This document shows, piece by piece, positions 1-9,251 of a stretch of DNA of 64,000 bases (the first letter of the stretch is position 1; the number at the start of each line of letters is the position of its first letter). Source of the stretch: Mucilaginibacter sp. (GTDB lineage: Bacteria > Bacteroidota > Bacteroidia > Sphingobacteriales > Sphingobacteriaceae); the NCBI GenBank assembly GCA_028288025.1, contig JAQBOM010000022.1:1-64000 (forward strand). The letters run 5' to 3'. The position numbers and the translations under genes are program-made. Below the pieces are notes generated by a model. The model was given only the letters and a program-made list of their open reading frames with translations, was not told where the DNA came from and did no database searches.

Positions 1-268
1 CAACCAGGGAGAAATTAAAGGTCATGAATTCAATGATCGGGCGCAAGCCATTCATTGCCGAGCCGATGCCAATACCGGCAAAACCCTCTTCGGAGATAGG
101 CGTATCAATTACCCGTTTTGCACCAAATTCATCCAGCATGCCCTGGCTTACCTTGTAAGCGCCATTGTATTCGGCAACTTCTTCACCCATCAGGTATATA
201 TTCCCGTCCTTGCGCATTTCTTCCTGCATGGCTTCCCGAAGTGCTTCCCTGAACTGTATTTCTCTCAT
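1..268 (-). CDS. pdhB: Pyruvate dehydrogenase E1 component, beta subunit (3' part cut off by window edge)
   Basis: Only the first 89 codons are inside the window; the gene runs off the left edge. The visible N-terminus starts [18 protein letters not shown] and continues with [16 protein letters not shown] and [18 protein letters not shown], the hallmark start of the transketolase-like beta subunit that binds thiamine diphosphate with the alpha subunit. By family, it decarboxylates pyruvate and passes the acetyl group to the E2 lipoyl domain in the cytoplasm. A branched-chain 2-oxoacid dehydrogenase beta subunit is the alternative, but the [14 protein letters not shown] stretch fits PDH better. 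A good promoter (300-329) gives a leader of roughly 25 nt. Confidence 0.85.
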   Translation of the reverse strand, partial: MREIQFREALREAMQEEMRKDGNIYLMGEEVAEYNGAYKVSQGMLDEFGAKRVIDTPISEEGFAGIGIGSAMNGLRPIIEFMTFNFSLV

Positions 269-299
269 CGTTATTTGTGTATGATGTTTTTTAGCGACG

Positions 300-329
300 C
301 AAATATAATCACTAATGTGTGATTTACAA
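300..329 (-). promoter_or_regulatory. Bacteroidota-type promoter for pdhB
   Basis: On the minus strand a TTG (329-327) is followed after 19 nt by TATATTTG (307-300), matching the primary sigma-factor consensus of Bacteroidota (TTG/TTTG, about 19-21 nt, TAnnTTTG). Transcription would start around 293, about 25 nt before the pdhB ATG. Confidence 0.6.
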
Positions 330-388
330 TCCGGACCGCTGATTTGACTGATTATGAGATTTCGCTGATTTTGCTTTATACAAACCGC

Positions 389-2029
389 CTACTTCTTTCG
401 CTCGCCCTTCATCTTCGAAGCAACCAATAACGCCTTATAAGCATTTACGATGCCGCCGGTTTTTGAAAGCGTGGTAAAATCAACTTTTTCGGTTTTGCTG
501 CCGGGTTTTATAACCATGGTGCCGGTTAACGGAACGACTGATTCTAAAACAGCCTGTTTCAGTTGCCGGGCGCTTAGTTCGGGATAATATTCAAGGCACA
601 GCGCGGCAATGCCGGTAACTATTGGCGCGGAAAAGCTGGTGCCGTCCTCCGTATTGAACTCGGCATCCGTGTCAATTGATGTTACTTTAACGCCGGGTGC
701 GAAAACATCCACATTTTTCTTGCCATAATTAGTAAAGCTCGCGGCTAGCGTTGAATCCTGCCTGGGGCCGGAAGAGCCAACATTGATCACGTTATCGGTG
801 GTTGTGCCATCTAAATAAGTACTGTTCGGAAACTCAGGTTTCAAATCCACGTCCTGGTTGTCATTGCCCGAGGCCATTACCAGCAACACGTCGTGGGCGG
901 CAGCATATTTAAAAGCTTCATCCACCCAGTCTTTATGGGGAGATATTTTTTTACCGAAGCTCATGTTGACGATTTTTGCGCCGTTATCCACCGCGTAGTG
1001 TATCGCATTGGCAATGTCCTTATCATATTCATCGCCATTTGGCACCGCTTTGATCGACATGATCCTTATATTGTCTGCCACACCGTCGATACCGTAACCA
1101 TTGTTACGCACCGCGCAAATCAACCCGGCGACGCCCGTACCATGCGATGCGTCCGGGGCTTTCAATACGTTATTGCCATAGGGTTTGGTATCCCTTATAT
1201 CAGGATCATCGCCAACGATCCTTGCCCGCGCTTCCAGGTCGGGGTTCACGGTATTGTTTTGTTTGGCATAATATTCGGCCAGGTCTTTCAGCACTTTGGC
1301 GTTGGTGGTATTTTCGCCGATTTGTGTAAAGACCGATTGCCAGATGGTTTTGCTTTGACTGAGGGTGTCGTTCTCTGTTTTCATCCGGTCGAGGTCAGCC
1401 TTTGTAAAGGTTTGGTCCGACTGCAACTTGAGTTCTCTTTTTATATAATAATTGGTGGCCGTAAGCACATTCATTTCCAGTGTAAGGTCCTTTATTTCAT
1501 TCTGTGCCTTAGTTATAGTTGAATCGTATGTGATTTTAACGCTCTGCCAGTAAGCATACTCTTTTTCCATTCCCGCCGGTGCTGTGCTAACGCCGGCATA
1601 TTTACTTTTTAGCTTAAAATACTGCCTTACTTCCTCGGTAGTTTCGGTATAATCTACTTTACGGCCCTTGCCGCCCAGAAAGTCCCAGCCATGCACATCG
1701 TCAGCATAACCATTATGGTCGTCGTCGATACCGTTTCCGGGAATCTCTTTCTTGTTTACCCACAACACGCTTACCAGGTCTTTTTGCAGGGTGTCGATGC
1801 CGCTATCGATAGTAGTAACAACTACCGTCTTGCTTTTCTTCCCCTTCAAAAATTGATAGGCTTGTTTAAGGCTTACACCATAAAAACCATCGGTTTTTAA
1901 ATCCATCTCGTGCCAATTTTTTGGCGGATCAGGTGCTGTTTTAGACATTTCCTGGCCTGAAACATGCGTGCTGAACAGCATCGCCAGGGATATGAGGGAA
2001 GTTATAGTGTAATTGCGGAAGTTGTACAT
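389..2029 (-). CDS. S8 (subtilisin-like) serine protease, exported
   Basis: A 546-residue protein with an N-terminal signal peptide (hydrophobic residues about 8-24, ending near VSGQ). The subtilase triad is complete: Asp75 in TIDSGID, His296 in SHGTGVAG and Ser465 in DGTSFSAPI, with oxyanion Asn389 in ASGND. Between Asp and His lies a charged, largely helical insert of about 170 residues (roughly 120-290), typical of a Bacteroidota S8 subgroup and much longer than in subtilisin. It probably acts in the periplasm or at the cell surface on peptides; the substrate is unknown. There is no pro-domain or sorting tail that I can recognise. It seems to be a single-gene unit. The start is an ATG right before the signal peptide. 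Confidence 0.9.
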   Translation of the reverse strand: MYNFRNYTITSLISLAMLFSTHVSGQEMSKTAPDPPKNWHEMDLKTDGFYGVSLKQAYQFLKGKKSKTVVVTTIDSGIDTLQKDLVSVLWVNKKEIPGNGIDDDHNGYADDVHGWDFLGGKGRKVDYTETTEEVRQYFKLKSKYAGVSTAPAGMEKEYAYWQSVKITYDSTITKAQNEIKDLTLEMNVLTATNYYIKRELKLQSDQTFTKADLDRMKTENDTLSQSKTIWQSVFTQIGENTTNAKVLKDLAEYYAKQNNTVNPDLEARARIVGDDPDIRDTKPYGNNVLKAPDASHGTGVAGLICAVRNNGYGIDGVADNIRIMSIKAVPNGDEYDKDIANAIHYAVDNGAKIVNMSFGKKISPHKDWVDEAFKYAAAHDVLLVMASGNDNQDVDLKPEFPNSTYLDGTTTDNVINVGSSGPRQDSTLAASFTNYGKKNVDVFAPGVKVTSIDTDAEFNTEDGTSFSAPIVTGIAALCLEYYPELSARQLKQAVLESVVPLTGTMVIKPGSKTEKVDFTTLSKTGGIVNAYKALLVASKMKGERKK

Positions 2030-2144
2030 TTATATTAGTTGAATAGGTGCGTAGTTTATTGCGTGAGTGGTTGTTTAGTATTGCAATTTCTGTCGTTCAA
2101 ACATAATCAACCTATTCCAACCCAATCAATCATTCACCAAAATT

Positions 2145-3686
2145 TTACAGATCAAATTTTATCCCTTGTGCTAAGGGCAATGTTTTTGAATAATTAATGG
2201 TATTGGTTTGCCGCCGCATATATACCTTCCATGCGTCAGAACCCGACTCGCGGCCGCCACCTGTATCTTTTTCCCCGCCAAACGCCCCGCCTATTTCTGC
2301 CCCCGATGTGCCGATATTTACATTTGCTATGCCGCAATCAGAACCCGCGGAAGACAGAAATTGTTCTGCCTCGCGCAAATTTCTGGTCATAATGCTTGAT
2401 GATAAACCTTGTGGCACACCGTTTTGCAGCGCAATAGCCTCGTCCAATGTTTTATATTTAACAAGGTACAGTATGGGCGCAAATGTTTCGTGCTGTACAA
2501 TTTTATAATGATTTTCCACCTCGGCTACGCAGGGTTTTACATAACATCCGGAGGTATATTTGTTTCCTTCGAGTTTGCCGCCCTTTACTACAAACTTACC
2601 GCCCTCAGCTTTACATTTTTCTATCGAATCCAAATATAAGTTTACTGCGTCATGATCAATAAGGGGCCCCATGTGGTTATTTTCGTCAAGCGGGTCGCCA
2701 ATCCTGATCTGGCCATAGGCGCTCACCAGTTTTTGTTTAAATTGCCCGTAAACACTTTCGTGGATGATAAGCCTGCGGGTGCTGGTGCAGCGCTGGCCCG
2801 CTGTTCCAACGGCTCCAAATAAAGCGCCGACTAGCGCCATATCCAGGTCGGCGTTTTCGGTAATGATAATAGCGTTGTTACCACCAAGCTCAAGCAGGCT
2901 TTTACCCAGGCGGGCTGCAACGGCTGTACCTACTGCCTTACCCATCCGGGTTGAGCCGGTTGCTGATACCAGCGGAATGCGGGCGTCATTGGCCATCATT
3001 TCGCCGATATCCCGACCACCGATAACCAAGCATGATACTCCCTCATCAATATCGTGCTTTTTAAAAACTTCCTGCGCGATGTGCTGGCAGGCAATGGCTG
3101 TTAAAGGCGTTTTTTCGGAAGGCTTCCATACACACACGTCGCCGCATACCCAGGCCAGCATCGCGTTCCAGCTCCAAACAGCCACGGGAAAGTTAAATGC
3201 CGATATAATTCCAACAACACCCAACGGGTGGTACTGCTCATACATCCGGTGCTGCGGCCGCTCGGATTGCATCGTTAAACCATACAATTGCCGGCTTAGG
3301 CCCACCGCAAAATCAGCAATGTCGATCATCTCCTGCACTTCGCCCAAACCCTCCTGCAGGCTTTTACCCATTTCGTATGATACCAGCCGGCCGAGATCTT
3401 CTTTCTTTGTACGCAATGCATTGCCAATTTCGCGCACAATTTCGCCGCGTTTTGGTGAAGGGACTTGCCGCCATGCCGGAAAGGCTTTTGCCGCCTGCTC
3501 AACTGCGCGGTTATAGTCATCGGCCGTAGCCATTTTTACTGCTGCTATCTTTTTCCCGTCGACCGGCGAATGAATGTTTTTTATAGCTGCATCGGCGCTG
3601 CTTGCCCACAAATTGCCTGTACTAAATGCATCATTTATGTCGTTTATATGTAAACGATTAAGAATATCCTGAATATTAAGGCCCAT
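2145..3686 (-). CDS. Aldehyde dehydrogenase, ALDH7 (antiquitin) type; likely alpha-aminoadipic semialdehyde / piperideine-6-carboxylate dehydrogenase
   Basis: NAD(P)-dependent ALDH of 513 residues. Catalytic residues are visible: Asn in [11 protein letters not shown], Glu in LLELGGNN and the nucleophilic Cys in [14 protein letters not shown]. The last motif and [10 protein letters not shown] are typical of the ALDH7A1/AmaB group, which oxidises alpha-aminoadipic semialdehyde in lysine breakdown; substrate assignment is by family only. A longer frame opens with TTG at 3704, but that codon lies inside the promoter box TACCTTTG (3709-3702), so the ATG at 3686 (MGLNIQDI) is the more likely start. 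No other lysine catabolism gene is adjacent. Confidence 0.85.
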   Translation of the reverse strand: MGLNIQDILNRLHINDINDAFSTGNLWASSADAAIKNIHSPVDGKKIAAVKMATADDYNRAVEQAAKAFPAWRQVPSPKRGEIVREIGNALRTKKEDLGRLVSYEMGKSLQEGLGEVQEMIDIADFAVGLSRQLYGLTMQSERPQHRMYEQYHPLGVVGIISAFNFPVAVWSWNAMLAWVCGDVCVWKPSEKTPLTAIACQHIAQEVFKKHDIDEGVSCLVIGGRDIGEMMANDARIPLVSATGSTRMGKAVGTAVAARLGKSLLELGGNNAIIITENADLDMALVGALFGAVGTAGQRCTSTRRLIIHESVYGQFKQKLVSAYGQIRIGDPLDENNHMGPLIDHDAVNLYLDSIEKCKAEGGKFVVKGGKLEGNKYTSGCYVKPCVAEVENHYKIVQHETFAPILYLVKYKTLDEAIALQNGVPQGLSSSIMTRNLREAEQFLSSAGSDCGIANVNIGTSGAEIGGAFGGEKDTGGGRESGSDAWKVYMRRQTNTINYSKTLPLAQGIKFDL

Positions 3687-3701
3687 AATAGTTACTTTTG
3701 C

Positions 3702-3709
3702 CAAAGGTA
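3702..3709 (-). promoter_or_regulatory. -7 promoter box for the aldehyde dehydrogenase
   Basis: TACCTTTG on the minus strand is a perfect TAnnTTTG box. It overlaps the TTG codon that would open the longest reading frame, so transcription should start downstream of that codon. This supports the ATG at 3686. I see no clear -33 element. Confidence 0.5.
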
Positions 3710-3923
3710 AAAATCTTTAAGGCAATTTGTTATCAACCCGCCCCTGCCTGTAAAACGATTTGCATTAATTATCAGGGCTTTGCAAAACATCGTGTTAACA
3801 ATGTTTGAATGTTGATAACTTATTTGTATTATGGCTATTTATTACTTGTAATTTGAACTCAGTTAAGTTGAGTAAAGCGAGTTTACAGGCCTTAGCAGAC
3901 TATATGTTCTGAAACAAAATTGA

Positions 3924-5327
3924 ATGGAAGAAGAATTTGAATTTGGTTTTACCGAAGATCCAAAGTTTTCGGTGGAGCGGTACGAGGAGATGATCCGCAA
4001 TCATGATCAGTACTTTTTTGATGCCCAGGCGTTTGAGAACATAATCGATTACTACATCGAAAAGAATGATCCGTCACGAGCGCTGCAGGTAGCAGAGTAT
4101 GCCCGGAACCAGCACCCTTTTGCTGCTGTGTTTCTTATTAAACAAGCCCAGCTTTTAGTTGTATCAAACCAGGTTCCCGAAGCGTTTGCCGCGTTGGAGA
4201 AAGCTGCTATGCTCGAAGCTTCCGACCCGGACATATACCTCATCAGGGGCAATTTGTACGAGAGCATGGAACGCTATGCCGAGGCGCTTGAAAACTATGA
4301 GAAGGCGCTCGACCTGGCCGAAGAAACCGATGAAGTACTGTTGCATATCGCTTACGTGTACCAGAATATGGGCGATTACGATACGGCCATTACTTACCTG
4401 AAACTGTGTCTGAAACAAAACATGGAGAACCAGGACGCCCTTTACGAGCTGGCATTTTGTTACGATGTAATGGACAACCAGCAGGAAAGCGTTCAGTTTT
4501 ACCAGCAATATATTGATAACGAGCCTTACAGCTATGCCGCATGGTATAACCTGGGCAACGCGTTCACTAAGCTTAGTTTATTTGAAAAGGCTATTGACGC
4601 ATACGACTATGCTATCTTAATAAAAGACAGCTTTGCCTCGGCTTATTTCAACAAAGGCAATGCCCTGGTTAATTTGGAAAAATATGCTGAGGCCATTGAG
4701 GTTTACCGTCAAACTTTTGAATACGAGCAGCCCAATGCCGACACATATTGCGCCATTGGCGAATGCTACGAGAAACTGGAGCAAATGGACGATGCGCGCG
4801 CTTTCTATAAAAAATCGGTTAAGATGGACCCGAAGCTGGCCGATGCCTGGTTTGGGATAGGGGTTACCCTTGATTTTGAAGAGCGTTATTTCGAGGCGCT
4901 GCATTTTTATAAAAAAGCGCTCGACCTTGATATTGCCAATGCCGATTACTGGTTTGCCATTGCCGACGCGGAATACAAACTAGGCCATTTGGACGAGGCT
5001 GAGCAGGCTTATGAAAAAGTGGTTGAGCTTAACCCGATCGATGTAGACGCCTGGCTTGATTACTCATCAATTTTATACGAGCAACAACGCCTGGTCGACG
5101 CGATAGAGGTGATTTCGCAGGCAATAAAAAATAACCCGGAAGCGGCTGAGTTATATTACCGCATGGTAGCTTATTTGTTTGCCAAGGGAGATTATAACGA
5201 AGCGCTGAATTTTTTAGAGATGGCATTGACATCGGATCCGGAAAAACATTATATCCTTTTTGATTATCTGCCGCAACTACAGAAAAACAAAGTAATTGTT
5301 GATATTATAAACAGGTATACCAAGTAA
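3924..5327 (+). CDS. Tetratricopeptide repeat (TPR) protein
   Basis: A 467-residue, acidic, all-helical protein made of about 11-12 TPR units from residue 40 to the end. Good units include AWYNLGNAFTKLSLFEKAID, AYFNKGNALVNLEKYAEAIE and DAWFGIGVTLDFEERYFEAL, with the usual small residues at positions 8 and 20. There is no signal peptide or membrane segment, so it is probably cytoplasmic. TPR arrays are protein-binding scaffolds; the partner is unknown. It is followed by a strong intrinsic terminator (5412-5444), which separates it from comA. Confidence 0.88.
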   Translation: MEEEFEFGFTEDPKFSVERYEEMIRNHDQYFFDAQAFENIIDYYIEKNDPSRALQVAEYARNQHPFAAVFLIKQAQLLVVSNQVPEAFAALEKAAMLEASDPDIYLIRGNLYESMERYAEALENYEKALDLAEETDEVLLHIAYVYQNMGDYDTAITYLKLCLKQNMENQDALYELAFCYDVMDNQQESVQFYQQYIDNEPYSYAAWYNLGNAFTKLSLFEKAIDAYDYAILIKDSFASAYFNKGNALVNLEKYAEAIEVYRQTFEYEQPNADTYCAIGECYEKLEQMDDARAFYKKSVKMDPKLADAWFGIGVTLDFEERYFEALHFYKKALDLDIANADYWFAIADAEYKLGHLDEAEQAYEKVVELNPIDVDAWLDYSSILYEQQRLVDAIEVISQAIKNNPEAAELYYRMVAYLFAKGDYNEALNFLEMALTSDPEKHYILFDYLPQLQKNKVIVDIINRYTK

Positions 5328-5411
5328 ATGAATCGTCAATTGAGTTAATGACCAGCCGTTTCACTCAATACAAAGTTGCCCCAACTAACCTAACCAATAA
5401 TAAACCTAAAG

Positions 5412-5444
5412 CCTGGAATTTGCTTCAAATTCCGGGTTTTTTTT
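5412..5444 (+). terminator. Rho-independent terminator after the TPR gene
   Basis: An 11-bp stem (CCTGGAATTTG / CAAATTCCGGG, one G-T pair) with a 3-nt CTT loop is followed directly by eight T residues. This is a textbook intrinsic terminator about 85 bp after the stop codon. Confidence 0.9.
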
Positions 5445-5500
5445 ATGACCTTTACGACATTAGTACTTTTAGTTATAGTTTATAACCTATTGGCATATTT

Positions 5501-6265
5501 ATGAATTACCAGATCAATAATCTTCCGGAACGTACAGCAAAACCACGTAATCACGGCATAACCATGGTGATGGACAAGGGGCTAAGCTTAAGGCAGGCGG
5601 AAGATTTTGTGGAGGTTGCCGGCATGCATACCGACATGATAAAGCTGGGGTGGGCCACATCGTTTGTAACGCCAAACCTGGACGAAAAACTAAAGATATA
5701 TCATGACGCAGGCATACCTGTATATTTTGGCGGCACTTTGTTCGAGGCACTTATTGTGCGGAACCAGTTTGACGAATATTGCCGGATACTGGACAAATAC
5801 AAACTGGAATACGCCGAAGTATCCGACGGTTCTATTGACATTCAACACGAAGAAAAATGTGAATATATCCGTAAACTGAGCAAAATGGTAACGGTAATAT
5901 CCGAAGTTGGCTCAAAGGATGTGCAAAAAATATTTGCGCCTTATAAATGGATAAAACTAATGCAGGCCGAAATTGAAGCCGGTTCGTGGAAGGTAATTGC
6001 CGAGGCCCGCGAAAGCGGTAACGTAGGCATCTACCGCGACTCGGGCGAAGTTAGGCAGGGGCTTGTTGATGAGATATTGACACAGATACCCGAAGAAACC
6101 ATTATTTGGGAAGCCCCGCAAAAAGCGCAGCAGGTTTGGTTTATAAAACTGGCTGGGGCCAATGTAAGTTTGGGCAACATAGCCCCAGCAGATGTAATTC
6201 CGCTTGAAACGCTTCGCCTGGGTATCCGGAGTGATACGTTTGACTATTTTCTGCAAGGAAAATAA
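5501..6265 (+). CDS. comA: Phosphosulfolactate synthase (ComA family)
   Basis: A 254-residue TIM-barrel protein of the ComA family, which adds sulfite to phosphoenolpyruvate to give (2R)-phospho-3-sulfolactate. Family-typical stretches are HGITMVMDKGLSLRQAEDF near the N-terminus, DMIKLGWATS, VYFGGTLFEA, EVSDGSIDI and the C-terminal GANVSLGNI. Length matches the family. In methanogens the product feeds coenzyme M. Bacteroidota do not make coenzyme M, so here it more likely feeds sulfolactate or a sulfonate such as a sulfonolipid precursor; that is inference. It has its own terminator upstream and aroE 139 bp downstream on the same strand. Confidence 0.85.
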   Translation: MNYQINNLPERTAKPRNHGITMVMDKGLSLRQAEDFVEVAGMHTDMIKLGWATSFVTPNLDEKLKIYHDAGIPVYFGGTLFEALIVRNQFDEYCRILDKYKLEYAEVSDGSIDIQHEEKCEYIRKLSKMVTVISEVGSKDVQKIFAPYKWIKLMQAEIEAGSWKVIAEARESGNVGIYRDSGEVRQGLVDEILTQIPEETIIWEAPQKAQQVWFIKLAGANVSLGNIAPADVIPLETLRLGIRSDTFDYFLQGK

Positions 6266-6404
6266 TCGATTTGCCTACAGTTCCTCTTTTCTTCCAGATA
6301 ATATCCGCAACAATTTATGTGGTTTTCTTATTAATATTACAGATTAAAAGCTGGGATGCCGAAATTATCAGTTTCACATCCCAATACATATCATATCTTA
6401 AAAA

Positions 6405-7205
6405 ATGAAACACTACGGGCTTATCGGCTATCCGCTTACACATTCCTTTTCAAAAGCCTATTTCACAGAAAAGTTTGAAAAGGAAAATATTGAAGATACG
6501 AAATACGATTTTTTTCCGCTTGAACACATCAATGAGCTGCCGGCTTTATTGCGCTCGAACCCCGACCTTTGCGGGCTGAATGTTACTGTACCACATAAGA
6601 TAAACGTGCTTAAATACCTCGACTGGATAGAGCCGGATGCTAAGTCGGCCGGGGCTGTCAATTGCATCCGGATAAGCGCGGAAAGCCCGGTTGAAGCAGC
6701 TTTTTCGGGCGAGCTGGGTGTAAGAGGGCATGATTTCAGGCTTGAGGGCTTTAATACAGATATATACGGTTTTGAAATGTCGTTAAGGCCATTGCTTAAA
6801 GATTACCACGACCAGGCATTGATACTGGGTGATGGCGGCGCGGCAAAAGCGGTTAAGTGCGTTTTGGAAAACCTGGGCATTAATTTCAGGCTGGTAACCC
6901 GTAAGCCGATTAAAGACAACCTGTTATTTAAAGACCTGCAGCCCCATCATATAAAACAGCACCCGCTTATCATTAATACTACGCCATTGGGTATGCACCC
7001 TAACGTTGATGAATATCCGCCCATACCTTATGAAGCAATAACCGACAGGCATTTGCTTTATGATATGATCTATAACCCCGAAAAAACAAAATTTTTAGAA
7101 AAGGGCGAGGAGCATGGCGCCACGATAAAAAACGGGTATGAAATGTTAGTTTTGCAGGCGGAGAAATCGTGGGAAATATGGACTTCCAAACAAAAACATC
7201 CTTGA
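6405..7205 (+). CDS. aroE: Shikimate dehydrogenase (NADP+)
   Basis: Reduces 3-dehydroshikimate to shikimate in aromatic amino acid synthesis. The substrate-binding start GLIGYPLTHSFSKAYF, catalytic Lys65 in NVTVPHK and Asp119 in GFNTDIYGF are present, as are the nucleotide loop LGDGGAAKAV and the C-terminal NGYEMLVLQA. The 266-residue length is normal, but about 15-20 extra residues (roughly 91-113) separate the first Rossmann-like half from the GFNTD motif, where most AroE proteins have only a short turn. The gene overlaps gldD by 28 bp, so the two are probably co-translated. Confidence 0.93.
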   Translation: MKHYGLIGYPLTHSFSKAYFTEKFEKENIEDTKYDFFPLEHINELPALLRSNPDLCGLNVTVPHKINVLKYLDWIEPDAKSAGAVNCIRISAESPVEAAFSGELGVRGHDFRLEGFNTDIYGFEMSLRPLLKDYHDQALILGDGGAAKAVKCVLENLGINFRLVTRKPIKDNLLFKDLQPHHIKQHPLIINTTPLGMHPNVDEYPPIPYEAITDRHLLYDMIYNPEKTKFLEKGEEHGATIKNGYEMLVLQAEKSWEIWTSKQKHP

Positions 7206-7780
7206 AAAAATTACTGATATGGATCCCGGCATTGTTGCTTTTTGCATCATGCTCCGGTAATCATGACTATTCGCCTAAGCCCAGGGGATATTTCCGGATC
7301 ATTTTTCCGAAAAAAGGGTATCAAACCTACCAGGCCGGGTGCCCCTTTACTTTTGAATATCCAAAATATGCGGTAATTGAGCCGGATAAAGCACCGAAAG
7401 CCAAGCCCTGCTGGCTTAATATGCAGTTTCCGCAATTTAATGGAACACTGCATTTAAGTTACGAGCCTATCCTTTCGAAAAAGGAATTTAATGAGCTTAT
7501 TGAAGATGCGCATAAATTAAGCTTTAAACACACGGTAAAAGCGTCATCGATCGACCAGGGAAGTATCAGCTATCCCGACCGCAGGGTTTATGGCATTTAT
7601 TACACCATCGAGGGCAACGCCGCGTCTTCGATCCAGTTTTACCTTACCGACAGCACACGCAACTATATCAGGGGGGCGCTCTATTTCAACACCGAACCAC
7701 GACTCGATTCGATACAGCCAGTACTCTCTTTTGTAAAAAAAGATGTGGATATGATGATCAAGAGCCTTCGGTGGAAGTGA
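7178..7780 (+). CDS. gldD: Gliding motility-type lipoprotein GldD
   Basis: A 200-residue exported lipoprotein. A hydrophobic signal ends in the lipobox LLFASC, with Cys25 as lipidation site. The body matches GldD: PRGYFRIIFPKKGYQ, CPFTFEYPKYA, WLNMQFPQFNGTLHLSY and the C-terminal DVDMMIKSLRWK. In Flavobacterium GldD is needed for gliding and type IX secretion, but Sphingobacteriaceae keep it even when they do not glide. A GTG at 7169 opens the frame three codons earlier; the ATG at 7178 fits the short n-region of the signal better. It ends just before a bidirectional terminator. Confidence 0.9.
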   Translation: MDFQTKTSLKKLLIWIPALLLFASCSGNHDYSPKPRGYFRIIFPKKGYQTYQAGCPFTFEYPKYAVIEPDKAPKAKPCWLNMQFPQFNGTLHLSYEPILSKKEFNELIEDAHKLSFKHTVKASSIDQGSISYPDRRVYGIYYTIEGNAASSIQFYLTDSTRNYIRGALYFNTEPRLDSIQPVLSFVKKDVDMMIKSLRWK

Positions 7781-7836
7781 GGAAGAAGTTGGGTGGATGA
7801 AGTCGGAAGTCGGAGAACGATAGCCGGATCATAATT

Positions 7837-7873
7837 AAAAAGGGGCGGCTGAATGATCAGCCGCCCCTTTTTT
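7837..7873. terminator. Bidirectional terminator between gldD and the DUF6515 gene
   Basis: An uninterrupted stem (AAAGGGGCGGCTG / CAGCCGCCCCTTT) with the 6-nt loop AATGAT is flanked by an A run on the left and T6 on the right. It therefore works for both convergent genes, gldD (+) and the DUF6515 gene (-). A short heptad repeat (AGTCGGA twice) lies just before it at 7801-7815. Confidence 0.9.
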
Positions 7874-7891
7874 CGGATTTATAAAATCTCT

Positions 7892-9010
7892 TTAATTTTG
7901 ATCCTGCTCATCTGCGGGAAGCCCCACAATCTTATAGCTTTTGTTATTATTTGCGTCAATCAATTCCTGGTAGTAAACGCCTTCAGGAGACACCCACAGC
8001 TTTTGACCGTTAACTTTTATCTTTCTGCAATCAAGCGGCAGCTCAAAAACGATGTCGCCCATTTGCGGGGCCCGCGGCTGTACATCCTGCGAAGAATTGG
8101 TGTTTAATTGCCCGTCCTTGCCAACAACCTGGTAAACAATTGTACCGTCGTCTTTGGTGTAAGGCTGGTAATAAACGCCATTTAATTCATAATACTGCTG
8201 CCCATTTATTACGATTGATTGCGCTTTTTCCGGCAGCGTAGCTAATTCGGCACCAATAGGCGGTTCAACTACGGTGTATTGGCTGTTGTTATATTGATAG
8301 AACAGCCCCCCGCTATAAAAAAACTCATCATCGCCAAAATAGAATGGGTAATATCCATAAGGCAAATAGGCACATGTAAACCCAAGCTGCGGGTAATAGT
8401 ACGTATTGTAATAGCCGTGGTAGTAATGATAATAATTATGGTTTCCCCAGTAGCCACCATAGCCAATTTGAGGCGCGGTGCGATAATTTATGCCGCCCGA
8501 AGTTGCACCTCGTGGCGTAACCGCTAAACCGCCGGCAAGTGTATTTGCATTAACCCAGCGGCGCGGCGCGAAGCCATAATTTCCACCCGGCGAAACACCC
8601 TGACGGGGCGCGTAACCATAATTTCCGCGCGCAACTACGCCCTGGCGACTTATATAGCCTTGCTGCTGGGAGGTGGTCCTTTGCGGGGCAACACCAAACC
8701 CGGGCCTCGAAATGCCTATATTGCCATTGGAAGACCTGTTATTGTTATAAGTGGGCGTACTAACCCCGCTGTTTGACGGACTATAGCCCACGCCGCTGCC
8801 ACTTGCAGGCCTGCTTGAACTACTGGGTGGCGGGCTGTAGCTTACACCACCACCGCCGGAAGAAGCTGAACCACCGCCGCCACCGCCCGATGAGCGTACA
8901 CCGCCACCGCCGCCGGTGGCACCACGCTGGGCACTGGAAGATAAAGCTAAAAATAAGCAAAGCACCGTGCCAGATGCAGCGTAGAAAATTTTTTTATAAA
9001 ACGTTTTCAT
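7892..9010 (-). CDS. DUF6515-family exported protein with Gly/Ser-rich N-terminus
   Basis: A 372-residue protein in three parts. First comes a signal peptide (residues 1-27, ending SSSAQ). Next is a low-complexity Gly/Ser/Pro region (about 30-130) and a Tyr/Gly-rich hydrophobic stretch (about 175-230, with HNYYHYYHGYYNTYYYP). Last are two related modules of about 45 residues: QQYYELNGVYYQPYTKDDG with VYQVVGKDGQLN, and DCRKIKVNGQKLWVSPEGVYYQ with KSYKIVGLP. Function is unknown; the architecture suggests a periplasmic or outer-membrane-associated protein. A shorter paralogue lies at 24673-25491. Upstream (9011-9251) I see no clear promoter or repeat. Confidence 0.8.
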   Translation of the reverse strand: MKTFYKKIFYAASGTVLCLFLALSSSAQRGATGGGGGVRSSGGGGGGSASSGGGGVSYSPPPSSSSRPASGSGVGYSPSNSGVSTPTYNNNRSSNGNIGISRPGFGVAPQRTTSQQQGYISRQGVVARGNYGYAPRQGVSPGGNYGFAPRRWVNANTLAGGLAVTPRGATSGGINYRTAPQIGYGGYWGNHNYYHYYHGYYNTYYYPQLGFTCAYLPYGYYPFYFGDDEFFYSGGLFYQYNNSQYTVVEPPIGAELATLPEKAQSIVINGQQYYELNGVYYQPYTKDDGTIVYQVVGKDGQLNTNSSQDVQPRAPQMGDIVFELPLDCRKIKVNGQKLWVSPEGVYYQELIDANNNKSYKIVGLPADEQDQN

Positions 9011-9251
9011 GATGAAAAATTTAAATGATAGCAGGTTAAATGGGTCGACAAGACATCTCTTTTGACTGATGATATCCCAAACGGTTTAATCGCCTGTAAA
9101 TTATTTATTTATAATCAAAAAGCTCGCCGAATTCCATAAACAGGCAGTCACAAATTGGTTACTAACGTAAAAATAGCGAATTAAGGCAATATTACCTAAC
9201 AGACACTATCAATCTCATGTAATAATTTTATACGTTATGGCGGATTGCCCT

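Noticed and set aside
893..1522. A 209-codon plus-strand frame
   Set aside because: It is antisense to the catalytic core of the S8 protease, which has all expected motifs; the plus-strand product shows no domain features.
2764..3516. A 250-codon plus-strand frame
   Set aside because: It is antisense to the aldehyde dehydrogenase core and low in family signals; a shadow produced by codon bias.
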